From NCBI GenBank assembly GCA_019649035.1, contig BMAT01007972.1, forward strand, positions 329,630 to 365,087: a stretch of DNA of 35,458 nt, given 5' to 3'. Made by a program: the position numbers and the translations under genes. Under the pieces are notes generated by a model. That model ran no database searches. It was not told the DNA's origin and worked only from the letters and a program-made list of their open reading frames with translations. This document shows, piece after piece, positions 12,101 through 24,100 of the stretch (positions are counted from its first letter, which is position 1; each line of letters begins with the position of its first letter). The DNA is from Elysia marginata (lineage: Eukaryota > Mollusca > Gastropoda > Plakobranchidae).

Positions 12101-15100
12101 ATAACGGCTTATCAGGTTGGGGTGTCCATTGTGTTATGTCTATGATTCATAGGACCTATCCAAGTCTACGGTCTTTAGCAAAAAAAGATTATGAACAGAA
12201 AAAGCTTGAAAAGTGCGTTCCTGTTTATACATTATCGTGTAACGTTATCGCATATTGACCTGATGGAAGTCTATAATAAGAATTAATTCAGCTATGTGTG
12301 CCTTTACAACGTTTTTTTATTTCAGATTAAAAGATAAAGTTAAGCACAGTGTGTTCTAAAACATAGATGTTGTTTTAAAAGATACAAGTATGATACCGGT
12401 ATTTGTTTCAATTAAATGATTGCGACTCACCCTTTGTGCATTGTGTATGTTGGTAGCCTGGATCACAGCCCAAGTCACACGTTCCATTGATATGGTGGCA
12501 GGAGTTATATTCTCCTGCGCAGTGTTCACTACAATGGCTTTCACATCTTTCCCCATAGTAGCCAATCTCACAAACTAGAGAAAGCAAAACGATTATTGCA
12601 ATATAAATTTTCTTGCCTGGAACATAAAATGTCAGAGTGTTAAAAATATCTTTGAAACTGAAGAAATCTTATTGGTTTTAAAGGCTTTAAGGTGATCATT
12701 GTCAAAATATTATTACCTGATTTCTTGTTGTCTTGAGAAGAAAGTTTACTCTAGTTACTTAATGTGTTTACAAATTTTACAACAAAACGCAATCAGTTCT
12801 AACTCACCTTCACCACACAATTCCCCTTGGTAACCTGGTTCACAGCCAAGATCACAAGTCCCATTGACATGATGGCAGATGTCAAGGCTTCCAGCACAGT
12901 TTTTACTGCAGCTATTCTCACATCTTGCGCCAAAGTATCCTATGTCGCATGCTGTAGAAAGGAAAACAGTTCTATAAATGGGCGATAGTATTTAGAGCAA
13001 AATTTACACACCCCGACAATATGGGACAACACACATAAAATAAAACATGGTTTCGCTTCGCCTGTGTTTAAACTTTGTCAAACACTGCATTAACTAAAAT
13101 CTAGATTAAAGCTAAATCTAAAACTTTGATAAGGTGTTCAAAATATAATTGAAATCTAGAAACTCATTTAAGTTATACAGATTTAAATCCAGATCTTGAA
13201 AATATATTTACCTAAAGTTTAGATGAGGACTTCACCTAGTCTAGATTTGGGGCGTCATGTTTTCTTCCAATTTAGTTTCTGTGTGTCAAGTTTTCTTATA
13301 TTTTTTTAACAATTTAAGAAGAACTACCTTGAATTTGGCTAAAAATTTGTTATGTTTATTTCGTGGCTTTCTTAAGCAAAAAAAAAAATGATAAAAAGAG
13401 CATCTTTTAACAAAAAATATTTTTTCACAGCTGCAACGCCTTTACTTTTTGCGTCATGATAAAAAAAGTTTTAATCTACTCAGGGGGTTATCTGCGTCAA
13501 ACTTACTTAAAAATGTCTTCTCACTGAGTGCAAAACATGCAGAATGCGTTTGTAGTTAAAGTTTTAAATTAGGTTTTATTTCAATTTCATAATTGGAGTG
13601 TTTCGAAGCAAATTAGTGTCTTGCAACCAGCCCAAATGACTCTGAAACCGAAATAGGGATGAAGTAAGATGCAGGTATGACATGTTAGCTTGTTTTCTTT
13701 ATTTGTCGATACAACAAACAGAAAAAGTCTATTAGCCTTTTGTGTGAAGTAATAATTATTTGAAGTCGGAAGTTGGGACTTTTCAAATTTCAGAAAGGGG
13801 AGAAATGGCATTCAAAGTTTAAAAAAAAAAACAATGAAGGTTTACAGCCCTTCGCAGTCATACCAATTAAAATGAAACACATGACAAATAGCAAATTTCA
13901 CATGACTCAGGTGTATAAATCTGTTCATAAACGGTTTTATTGTCAATATTTATTATTTTTAACTAACTTCTAAACATTCCCTAAACATTGAAAGCCTTTA
14001 TCTAAAGACTGCGATACAAGACTCATTTGGACAGAATGCGGAAGATTTACTTTTGTATCATTAGCTATAGGATTGATAGGTTACCAAATTAGGTTTTCAG
14101 ATAAGATTTTAACTTTTAACACTTTTTCCCGTGCCTTTTATATTCTTAGGATGACCCGGTTGGTTAATAGTGTTATTGACAACTCTCAATTAGATATCAG
14201 TTCTGTAGATGTAGGTACTTAAAAAAGTAATTAATAGCTGCTATCTTTGGTTATTTATGGGTTAGTTAATTTTGCTGATTCCTTCGCTCCATAGAGTCGC
14301 GAGGAGGCACTTTCCCTCTTCCAACTCCCTACATGGGCCGACCAGGCATCACCTTCAATCAACTTTTTACACTTAATTTCAACATGAAATTACTTTGTAT
14401 ACATAAGTCTCCCTGATACCCTGGATCACATCCCAGGTCACAAGAGCCGTTGATATGATTGCAGTAGTTGCCATCTCCAGCACAGTGTTCACTACAGTTG
14501 CTATTGCATTTTTCACCGTAATGACCAGAGTCGCACGCTGTAGAGGTAGGATGATTTCTTTTGTTGAAAATAGATATCTCTAGAGCAGTTTTAAATTTAC
14601 TATAAACCAGTACTTTTCTTAAATGAAATGAAAATATCCGTTGATCTTATGAAGTTCAAATCAAATAGTGAAGTCTTGTGGATGGCCTACTTTCGCAAAA
14701 AAGTGAGTTTTTAAAATGATAAAATTTAATAATAATATTATGAAAAAGTGCATCTAAAATAAAAAGTGGCTTCCCAAAAACAACAAAAACTTTAACAAAA
14801 GACATGTAGAACAGTTGTTTACTAAAGAAACGTATACTTCCTTCTACAGAGTGAAGATTAGGAAAATAATTTCTTAGTTACCCTTGAAAGTTGGATCACT
14901 ATTAAAACAAACTAACATTGCAATTTTAACAGTTTTAAAAATATGCAGACATTAAGATGAAATTTGTGTTGCATTTTATGTCTCTTAAGCCAGCTTTTTA
15001 AAGAACACTAAATGTGTCATTTATGCTGTTTCTGAAGGCTAAGTCATAGTTGTAAATCGAATCTACCATGGGTGGATCACGAGTTCGAAACGAAAATCAA

Positions 15101-18100
15101 TGCGCCACGTGTTTCCACCATTTATCCCCTGATACACAATCAAGCAAAGCATTTGTAGAAAAAATACTAATCCTCGTCTTTTCAAATAATTTTAGACTGA
15201 AAATATGACGCAGTTGATAAAAGCAATTTTATTTAAAAAAAACTTAGACTAACTTTAGGTACTTACTCTGTATGCATAAGTCTCCCTCATACCCTGGATC
15301 ACATCCCAGGTCACAAGAGCCGTTGATATGATTGCAGGAATTGCCATCTCCAGCACAGTTTTCACTACAGTTACTTCTACAGTCATCACCGTAGTAGCCA
15401 AAATTGCAGACTAAAGAGGTAATATTATTTATTTAGATGATATTTACAAATAATTGTAAAGATTAGTTGATATTTTCTGTCTAAATTTTCCCGAATGATA
15501 TAAAAATGGTCAAGGAAAAATTTATATTCTGATGTTAAAACGAGGCATTCTGAAAAAAAAAAAAAGCACAAAAGCCAATAAGCACATTTCGCTTCACAAA
15601 ACCGCCACAGATTATACACATAATTATTTACTTTATATGAAAGCAGCCGCAAAACTTTACAGATGTATCAATTTTAACAACATTGGATCTATATAAAATT
15701 GTTCAAGTGACCGTGTGCTGAACATCTATCAATTTTTTCAGATTTTTAAAACCGCGTGCTGAACATCTATCAATTTTTTAAGATTTTTAAAACCACATGC
15801 TGAACATCTATCAATTTTTTCAGACTTTTAAAAATTTATCAATTAGTTGTAAAATGTAAAAATCGGCATTTTGCAGTTTTCTTCGTTGTATATACTTTTG
15901 GATATGCTTGTAGTTATGGAATTACTATAAAAACAGGTTTTGCTTGATAACAATCATGATACAAAAAATTGTATGGTCAGATTAAATTTGTAGAATTTTC
16001 AAAAATCACAAAATATTCAATTACTATTGTCTTACCATGAGTACATAAACTCCCTAGGTAGGTACTTACTCTGTATGCATAAGCCTCCCTGATACCCTGG
16101 ATCACATCCCAGGTCACAAGAGCCGTTGATATGATTGCAAGAGTTGCCATCTCCAGCACAGTTTTCACTACAGTTACTTCTGCATTCTTCACCGTAGTAG
16201 CCAAAATTGCACACTAAAGAGATAATATGATTTGTTTTGATGATATTTAAAATAATTATGAAGATCAGTTGACATTTTCTGTCTAAATTTTCCTTAATGA
16301 TATAAAAACGGTTAAAGCAATTTAAATTTAAATTCTGATGTTAAAATGAAGTATGCTGAAGAACAAAAAAGCGCAACAGCTAATTAGCACATTTTGCTTC
16401 ACAAAACGCCCAAGATAAAAAACACATTATTTACTTTTAACAAGCGCAGCCGTAAAACTGTATTGCACACATTTCGCCATAGTATCCGGTGTCTCTTACT
16501 AAAAAAAGGTAGAAATTTTCCTCTAGATTTTGCCAGCATTGATATTTAAAATTCCATTGAAAAAAAGGTTTACACAAGAAAGATAAAATCTCTGGAGCGC
16601 AAATCATGGGTTAGGGGTGAGGGGTATTTTTTTTTATTTAGTCATCGATCTGTAAAAATCGGAATCTCCCAGTTTTCTTCTTTGTTTATTCTTTTAGATA
16701 TGCTTGGAGTTATGGAATTACTAAAAACCAGATTTTGCTTTATAACAATTATGGTACAAAAAATCTTATGGTCAGTTCAAATTTGTACAATTTCCAGAAA
16801 ATCACAAAATTTTCGATTACTATAATTGTCTTACCATGAGTACATCAACTCCCTTGGTAGGTACTTACTCTGTATGCATAAGTCTCCCTGATACCCTGGA
16901 TCACATTTTAGGTCACAAGAGCCGTTGATATGATTACAGGAGTTGCCATCTCCAGCACAGTGTTCACTACAGTTACTTCTACATTCTTCGCCGTAGGAGC
17001 CGAAATTGCACACTAAAGAGGTAATATGATTTATTTAGATGATATTTACAAATAATTGTAAAGATCAGTTGATATTTTCTGTCTAAATTTTCCCTAATGA
17101 TATAAAAACGGTCAAGGCAAAATTTATATTCTGATATTAAAACGAGGCATTCTGAGGAAAGAAAAGCACAACAGCCAATTAGCACATTTCGCTTCACAAA
17201 ACCGCCACATATTGTACACATAATTATTTACTTTGTATGAAAGCAACCGTAAAACTTTATAGATGTATCAATTTTAGCTACATTGGATCTATATAAAATT
17301 GTTCAAGTAACCGCATGCTGAACATCCATCAATTTTTTCAGATTTTTAAAAATTTATCAATTGCTTGTAAAATGTAAAAACATTTTGCTTCTTTTTTTGT
17401 TTAAGCTTGATGAGTATGGCTCGCCCTGTGTACACAGTGCAGGTTGGTAGCCCGGAAAACAACCCAGGTCACACGTCCCATTGACATAATGGCAGGAGTT
17501 ATCTACTCCAGCGCAATGAGCACTACAGTTATTTGCACACATTTTGCCACAGTATCCGGTGTCGAATATTAAAAGGGTAGAAATTTTGCTCTAATATTTG
17601 CCAGTACTGATATTCAAAATTCCAAAGAAAAAAAGGTTTACACAAGACAGACAGAATCTCTTCAGCGTGAACCGTGTGTTGGGGTTGGGGCGTAGTTTTT
17701 TTTTGTTTTTGTTTTTTTTTTGCTTTGGCTATCGATCTTTAAATATCGGAATCTCGCAGTTTTCGTCTTTGTATATACTTTTCTTTATGCTTGTAGGTAT
17801 GGAATTACTATAAAAACAGATTTTGCTTGATAACAATCATGGCACAAAAAAATTGTATGGTCAGATTAAATTTGTAGAATTTTCAAAAATCACAAAATTT
17901 TCAATTACTTTTGTCTTACCATGAGTACATAAACTCCCTTGGTAGGTACTTACTCTGTATGCACAGGTCTCCCTGATACCCTGGATCACATCCAAGGTCA
18001 CAAGAGCCGTTGATATGATTACAGGAATTACCATCCCCAGCACAGTGTTCACTACAGTTACTTCTACATCCATCGCCGTAGTAGCCGAAATCACACACTA

Positions 18101-21100
18101 AAGAGATAATATGATTTGTTTTGATGATTATATTTCCTGTCTAAATTTTTCCTAATGATATAAAAACGGTCAAAGCAAAATTTATATTCTTATGTTAAAT
18201 TGAAGCCTTCTGAAGAAAAATAAAGCACAACAGCTAATTAGCACATTTTGCTTCACAAAACCGCCCCAATAAAAACACATTAATTACTTTTTACAAAAGT
18301 AGCCGTAAACCTTTACAGATGTATCAATTTTAACTACATTGGATCTATATAAAATTGTTCAAGTAACCGTATCTGTCAATGTTTTTCAGACTTTTCAAAG
18401 TTCCTCAATTTGTTGTAAAATGTAAAAATATTTTGTTTCTATATCTTTTTTTATCTGATGGAAAGATAACTCCAGACATAAGAAAGAGATTGGCTATTGC
18501 AACCTCTAAACTAAAATCTATGATGAACATCTGGAAAAGCCAATCGACTCCTCTTAAAATGAGAATTTTGAAATCCTGCATCTTCCCAGTGGCTACATAC
18601 GGATGCGAAACTTGGACGCTAACAAAAAAAGATGTGGAAAAAATAGATGCATTTGAAATGAAATGCTACAGAAAAATACTTAGAATTCCATGGACTGCAA
18701 GGAGACCAAATCAAAGTATCCTACAAGAGCTCGGCATGAAAGAACGCCAGCTCCTTAAAAATATAAAGCAACTAAAATTGAAATATTTTGGACACGTCGT
18801 CAGACACAACAACCTCGAAAAATTGCGTTTAGAAGGAGCTGTGGAGGGCAGGAGAGGCAGAGGCAGACCAAGAAGGAGATGGACTCAAGACATTTCTGAC
18901 TGGCTTGGCTTTTCTGTAAGGGAAGCCAGTATACTTGCGCAAGATAGAGACTGTTTCCGCTTAGCTGTGTGGGAGGCTACGTCCTACAAGGATCGCCATG
19001 AAGAAGAAGAGATATCTTTTTTTAAGCTTGATGAATATGGCTCACCCTGTGTACACAGTGCATGTTGGTAGCCCGGATCACAACCCAGGTCACACGTCCC
19101 ATTGACATGATGGCAGGAGTTATCCCCTCCAGCGCAATGATCACTACAGTTATTTGCACACATTTCGCCATAGTATCCGGTGTCGCATACTAAAAGGGTA
19201 GAAATTTTCCTCTAATATTTTCCAGTATTGATATTTAAAATTCCATTAAAAAGGTTTGTACAAGACAGACAGAATCTTTACAGCGTAAATCGTGGGTAAG
19301 GGCTGGGGCGTTTTTTGTTTGTTTTTTTTTGTCATGGATCTGTAAAAATCGGAATCTTGCAGTTTTCTTATTTGTATATACTTTTAGATATGCTTGTAGT
19401 TATGGAATAACTATAAAAACGGGTTTTGCTTGATAACAATCATGGCACAAAAGATTGTATGGTCAGATTAAATTTGTAGAATTTTCAAAAATCACAAAAT
19501 GTTCAATTATTATTGTCTTATCATGAGTACATCAACTCCCTTGGTAGGTACTTACTCTGTATGCACAAGNNNNNNNNNNNNNNNNNNNNNNNNNNNNNNN
19601 NNNNNNNNNNNNNNNNNNNNNNNNNNNNNNNNNNNNNNNNNNNNNNNNNNNNNNNNNNNNNNNNNNNNNNNNNNNNNNNNNNNNNNNNNNNNNNNNNNNN
19701 NNNNNNNNNNNNNNNNNNNNNNNNNNNNNNNNNNNNNNNNNNNNNNNNNNNNNNNNNNNNNNNNNNNNNNNNNNNNNNNNNNNNNNNNNNNNNNNNNNNN
19801 NNNNNNNNNNNNNNNNNNNNNNNNNNNNNNNNNNNNNNNNNNNNNNNNNNNNNNNNNNNNNNNNNNNNNNNNNNNNNNNNNNNNNNNNNNNNNNNNNNNN
19901 NNNNNNNNNNNNNNNNNNNNNNNNNNNNNNNNNNNNNNNNNNNNNNNNNNNNNNNNNNNNNNNNNNNNNNNNNNNNNNNNNNNNNNNNNNNNNNNNNNNN
20001 NNNNNNNNNNNNNNNNNNNNNNNNNNNNNNNNNNNNNNNNNNNNNNNNNNNNNNNNNNNNNNNNNNNNNNNNNNNNNNNNNNNNNNNNNNNNNNNNNNNN
20101 NNNNNNNNNNNNNNNCGCATACTAAAAGGGTAGAAAATAATTTCACTGTGCTGGAGATAAGAACTCCTGCAATCATATCAACGGTTTTTGTGACCTGGGA
20201 TGTGATCCAGGTTTTAGAGAGACGCAGTTGATAAAAGCATAGATTGTCAATTTATAAAAAAATGTAGACTAACTTTAGGTACTTACTTTGTATGCATAAG
20301 TCTCCCTGATATCCTGGATTACATCCCAGGTCACAAGAGCCATTGATATGGTTGCAGGAATTGCCATCTCCAGCACAGTGATCACTGCAGTTACCTCTAC
20401 ATTCTTCGCCGTAGTAGCCGAAATCGCACACTAAAGAGGTAATAGGATTTGTTTAGATGATATTTACAAATAATTATAAATATCAGTTGATATTTTCTGT
20501 CTAAACTTTCCCAAATGAGATAAAAACTGTCAAAGCAAAATTTCTATCCTGATGTTAAATCGTAGCCTTCTGAAGAGAAATAAAACACAACAGCTAATTA
20601 GCGCATTTCACTTCACAAAACCGCCCTAGATAAAACACATATTTACTTAATTTAAAAGCAGCTGTAAAACTTAACAGATGTATCAAATTTAACTACATTG
20701 TATCTCTATAAAAGTTTTCCAGTAACCAAGTTTCTGAACATCTAATTTTTTCATAATTTTCAAAATTCATCAGTTAGTTGTAAATTGAAAAAATATTTTG
20801 TTTCTATATCTTTGTTTAATCTTGATGAGTATGGCTCACCCTGTGTACACAGTGCATGTTGGTAGCCCGGATCACAACCCAGGTCACACGTCCCATTGAC
20901 ATGATGGCAGGCGTTATCCCCTCCAGCGCAATGAGCACTACAGTTATTCTCACACATTTCGCCATAGTATCCGGTGTCGCATACTAAAATGGTAGAAATT
21001 TTCTTCTAATATTTGCCAGTATTGATATTCGAAATTCCATGGAGAAAAAGGTTTACACAAGACAGACAGAATCTCTTCAGCGTAAATCGTGGGTTGAGGT

Positions 21101-24100
21101 TGGGGCGTAGTTTTTTTTTTCTTTTTGGTCATCGATCTGTAAAAATCGGAATCTCGCAGTTTTCCTATTTGTGTATACTTTTAGATATGCTTGTAGTTAT
21201 GGAATAACTATACAAACGGGTTTTGCTTGATAACAATCATGGCACAAAAGATTGTACGGTCAGATTAAATTTATAGAATTTTCAAAAATCACAAAATGTT
21301 CAATTATTATTGTCTTACCATGAGTACATCAACTCCCTTGGTAGGTACTTACTCTGTATGCACAAGTCTCCCTGATACCCTGGATCACATCCCAGGTCAC
21401 AAGAGCCGTTGATATGATTGCAAGAGTTGCCATCTCCAGCACAGTGATCACTGCAGTTACCTCTGCATTCTTCGCCGTAGTTGCCAAAATCGCACACTAA
21501 AGAGGTAATATGATTTGTTTTGATGATATTTACATATATAATTATAAAGATCATTTGACATTTTTTGTCCAAATTTTCCCTAATGATGTAAAAACGGTCA
21601 AAGCAAAATTTATATTCTGATGTTAAAATGAAGCATTCTGAAGAAAAAAAAAGCGCAACAGCTAATTAGCACATTTCGCTTCACGAAACCGCCCCAGATT
21701 ATACACCTGATTACTTACTTTATATGAAAGCAGCCGCAAAACTTTACAGATGTATCAATTTTTTCTACATTGGATCTATACTAAATTGTTCGAGTAACAG
21801 CATGCTTAACATCTGTCGATGTTTTTCAGATTTTTCAAAGTTCATCACTTTGTTTCAAAATGTAAAAATATTTTGTTTTTCTTTTTGTTTAAACTTGATG
21901 AGTATGGCTCACCCTGTGTACACAGTGCATGTTGGTAGCCCGGATCACAACCCAGGTCACACGTCCCATTGACATGATGGCAGGCGTTATCCTCTCCAGC
22001 GCAATGAGCACTATAGTTATTTGCACACATTTAGCCATAGTATCCGGTGTCGCATACTTAAAGGGTAGAAAATAATTTAACTGTGCTGGAGATAAGAATT
22101 CCTGCAATCATATCAACGGTTTTTGTGACCTGGGATGTGATCCAGGTTTTAGAGAGACGCAGTTGATAAAAGCATAGATTGTCAATTTTTAAAAAAATGT
22201 AGACTAACTTTAGGTACTTACTTTGTATGCATAAGTCTCCCTGATATCCTGGATCACATCCCAGATCACAAGAGCCATTGATATGGTTGCAGGAGTTGCC
22301 ATCTCCAGCACAGTGATCACTGCAGTTACCTCTACATTCTTCGCCGTAGTAGCCGAAATCGCACACTAAAGAGGTAATAGGATTTGTTTAGATGATATTT
22401 ACAAATAATTATAAATATCAGTTGATATTTTCTGTCTAAACTTTCCCGAATGATATAAAAACAGTCAAAGCAAAATTTCTATCCTGATCTTAAATCGAAG
22501 CCTTCTGAAGAGAAATAAAACACAACAGCTAATTAGCGCATTTCACTTCACAAAACCACCCTAGATAAAACTCATATTTACTTAATTTAAAAGCAGCCGT
22601 AAATCTTAACAGATGTATCAAATTTAATCACATTGTATCTCTATACAAGTTTTCGAGTAACCAAGTGCTGAACATCTAATTTTTTCATAATTTTCAAAAT
22701 TCATCAGTTAGTTGTAAAATGTAAAAATATTTTGTTTCTATATCTTTGTTTAATCTTGATGAGTATGGCTCTCACCCTGTGTACACAGTGCATGTTGGTA
22801 GCCCGGATCACAACCCAGGTCACACGTCCCATTGACATGATGGCAGGCGTTATCCCCTCCAGCGCAATGAGCACTACAGTTATTTGCACACATTTCGCCA
22901 TAGTATCCGGTGTTGCATACTAAAAAGGTAGAAATTTTCCTCAAATTTTTGTCAGTATTGATATTTAAAACTCCACAGAAAAAAGGTTTACACAAGACAG
23001 ACAAAATCTCTGAAGCGTAAATCGTCGGTTAGGGGTGGAGAGTTTGTTGTTTTGGTTTTTTTTTGGTCATCGATCCGTTAAAATCTGAATCTCGAGGTTT
23101 CCTTCTTTATATAATATACTTTTAGATATAGACCTACTGAAAAACAGGTTTTGCTTCATAGCATAATTCATGGTAGAAAAAAAAATTATGATCAGTTCAA
23201 ATTTGTAAAATTTCCAGAAAATCACAAAAATGTTTAACAACTATTGTTTTACCGTGAGTACATAAACTGCCTTGATAGCCTGGGATACATCCCAGGTCAC
23301 AAGTCCCATTGACATGATTGCAAGAGTCAATTGCTCCACTGCAGTGATCACTGCATTTATTTTGACATCCGTCACCATAGAATCCGATGTCACATGCTGC
23401 ACGAAGCAAACACGAGTTTGAGCAAGTTAAACGACTTTTAAAAAAAGAAATATCTTACATAACAGAATAATATAGAAATAAAGAAATCGGGACACGTAAT
23501 AATATCCGATTCTAAGAGTACACTACTGTTTAATCTAGTTGCTTAACATACTAACTTAAATTTGAGGAGATATATAGTGTGCCCATTGTAGGATATAGTG
23601 TATTCAAAATATAACAATACACAAATTCCTTGAAGAATCATATTAACGTCCCGTCAACAAATATAACTCAATGATTACACTTTCATTGTCGTCTGTGAAG
23701 TCATGCATTGCACTTATTTTGATATTTTTTTAGACGAAATATTTTTAAAAAGAACCTTTGAAAGCCATGGCTAGAGTTTCTTGGCCTGCTGTGGTTTTTT
23801 TCAAACACTTATTTTTCTTACCATTGATGTGTAGTCAATTGAAGTTTTCTAAAAAAAATTATACAATAAATTGAGACGGTTACAATAATAATACTATATT
23901 GGAGCTAAAATATTAAGAATGATTTCGAATACAAAATGTTACTACTCAACGAAAATATGAAAATTTGCATGTCAACACAATTTTTTATGCAGATTTCCGC
24001 AGTTACAACACAAAAGTGTCAAATGTCGATTCATTGATTGTTGAAGTTAATAATAACACTCAATTAAAATCTTTCTAATGAAACACATATAGGTCAGAGG

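Larger units (their letters stand above)
20122..22056. repeat. Tandem duplication unit of about 1.94 kb, copy 1
   Basis: Holds, left to right, an inverted EGF fragment, M14 (A), M13 (B), M12 (A with tail) and psi-b (B). The next unit starts at 22057 with the same order. Corresponding points are 1,935-1,936 bp apart (20287 to 22222; 20840 to 22776). Identity looks high throughout, introns included. Confidence 0.85.
22057..23020. repeat. Tandem duplication unit of about 1.94 kb, copy 2 (partial)
   Basis: Starts with the second inverted EGF fragment, then M11 (A) and M10 (B), parallel to 20122-21100. It diverges toward M9. Confidence 0.8.

Noticed and set aside
12028-12258. Plus-strand open frame of 76 codons as a small gene
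   Set aside because: No recognisable domain or splice context. It lies in the middle of a long intron of the opposite strand.
18379-19071. A 230-codon plus-strand frame as a host gene
   Set aside because: Its two ends are ordinary intron and antisense EGF exon. Only the part between the 12-bp target-site duplications is coding, and that is LINE reverse transcriptase.
19499-20176. Long open frames across the N run
   Set aside because: They exist only because N codons are not read as stops.
15267-23396. CRISPR-like array, because of regularly repeated units
   Set aside because: The repeats are 144-bp coding exons with long introns in a eukaryotic gene, not short direct repeats with unique spacers.
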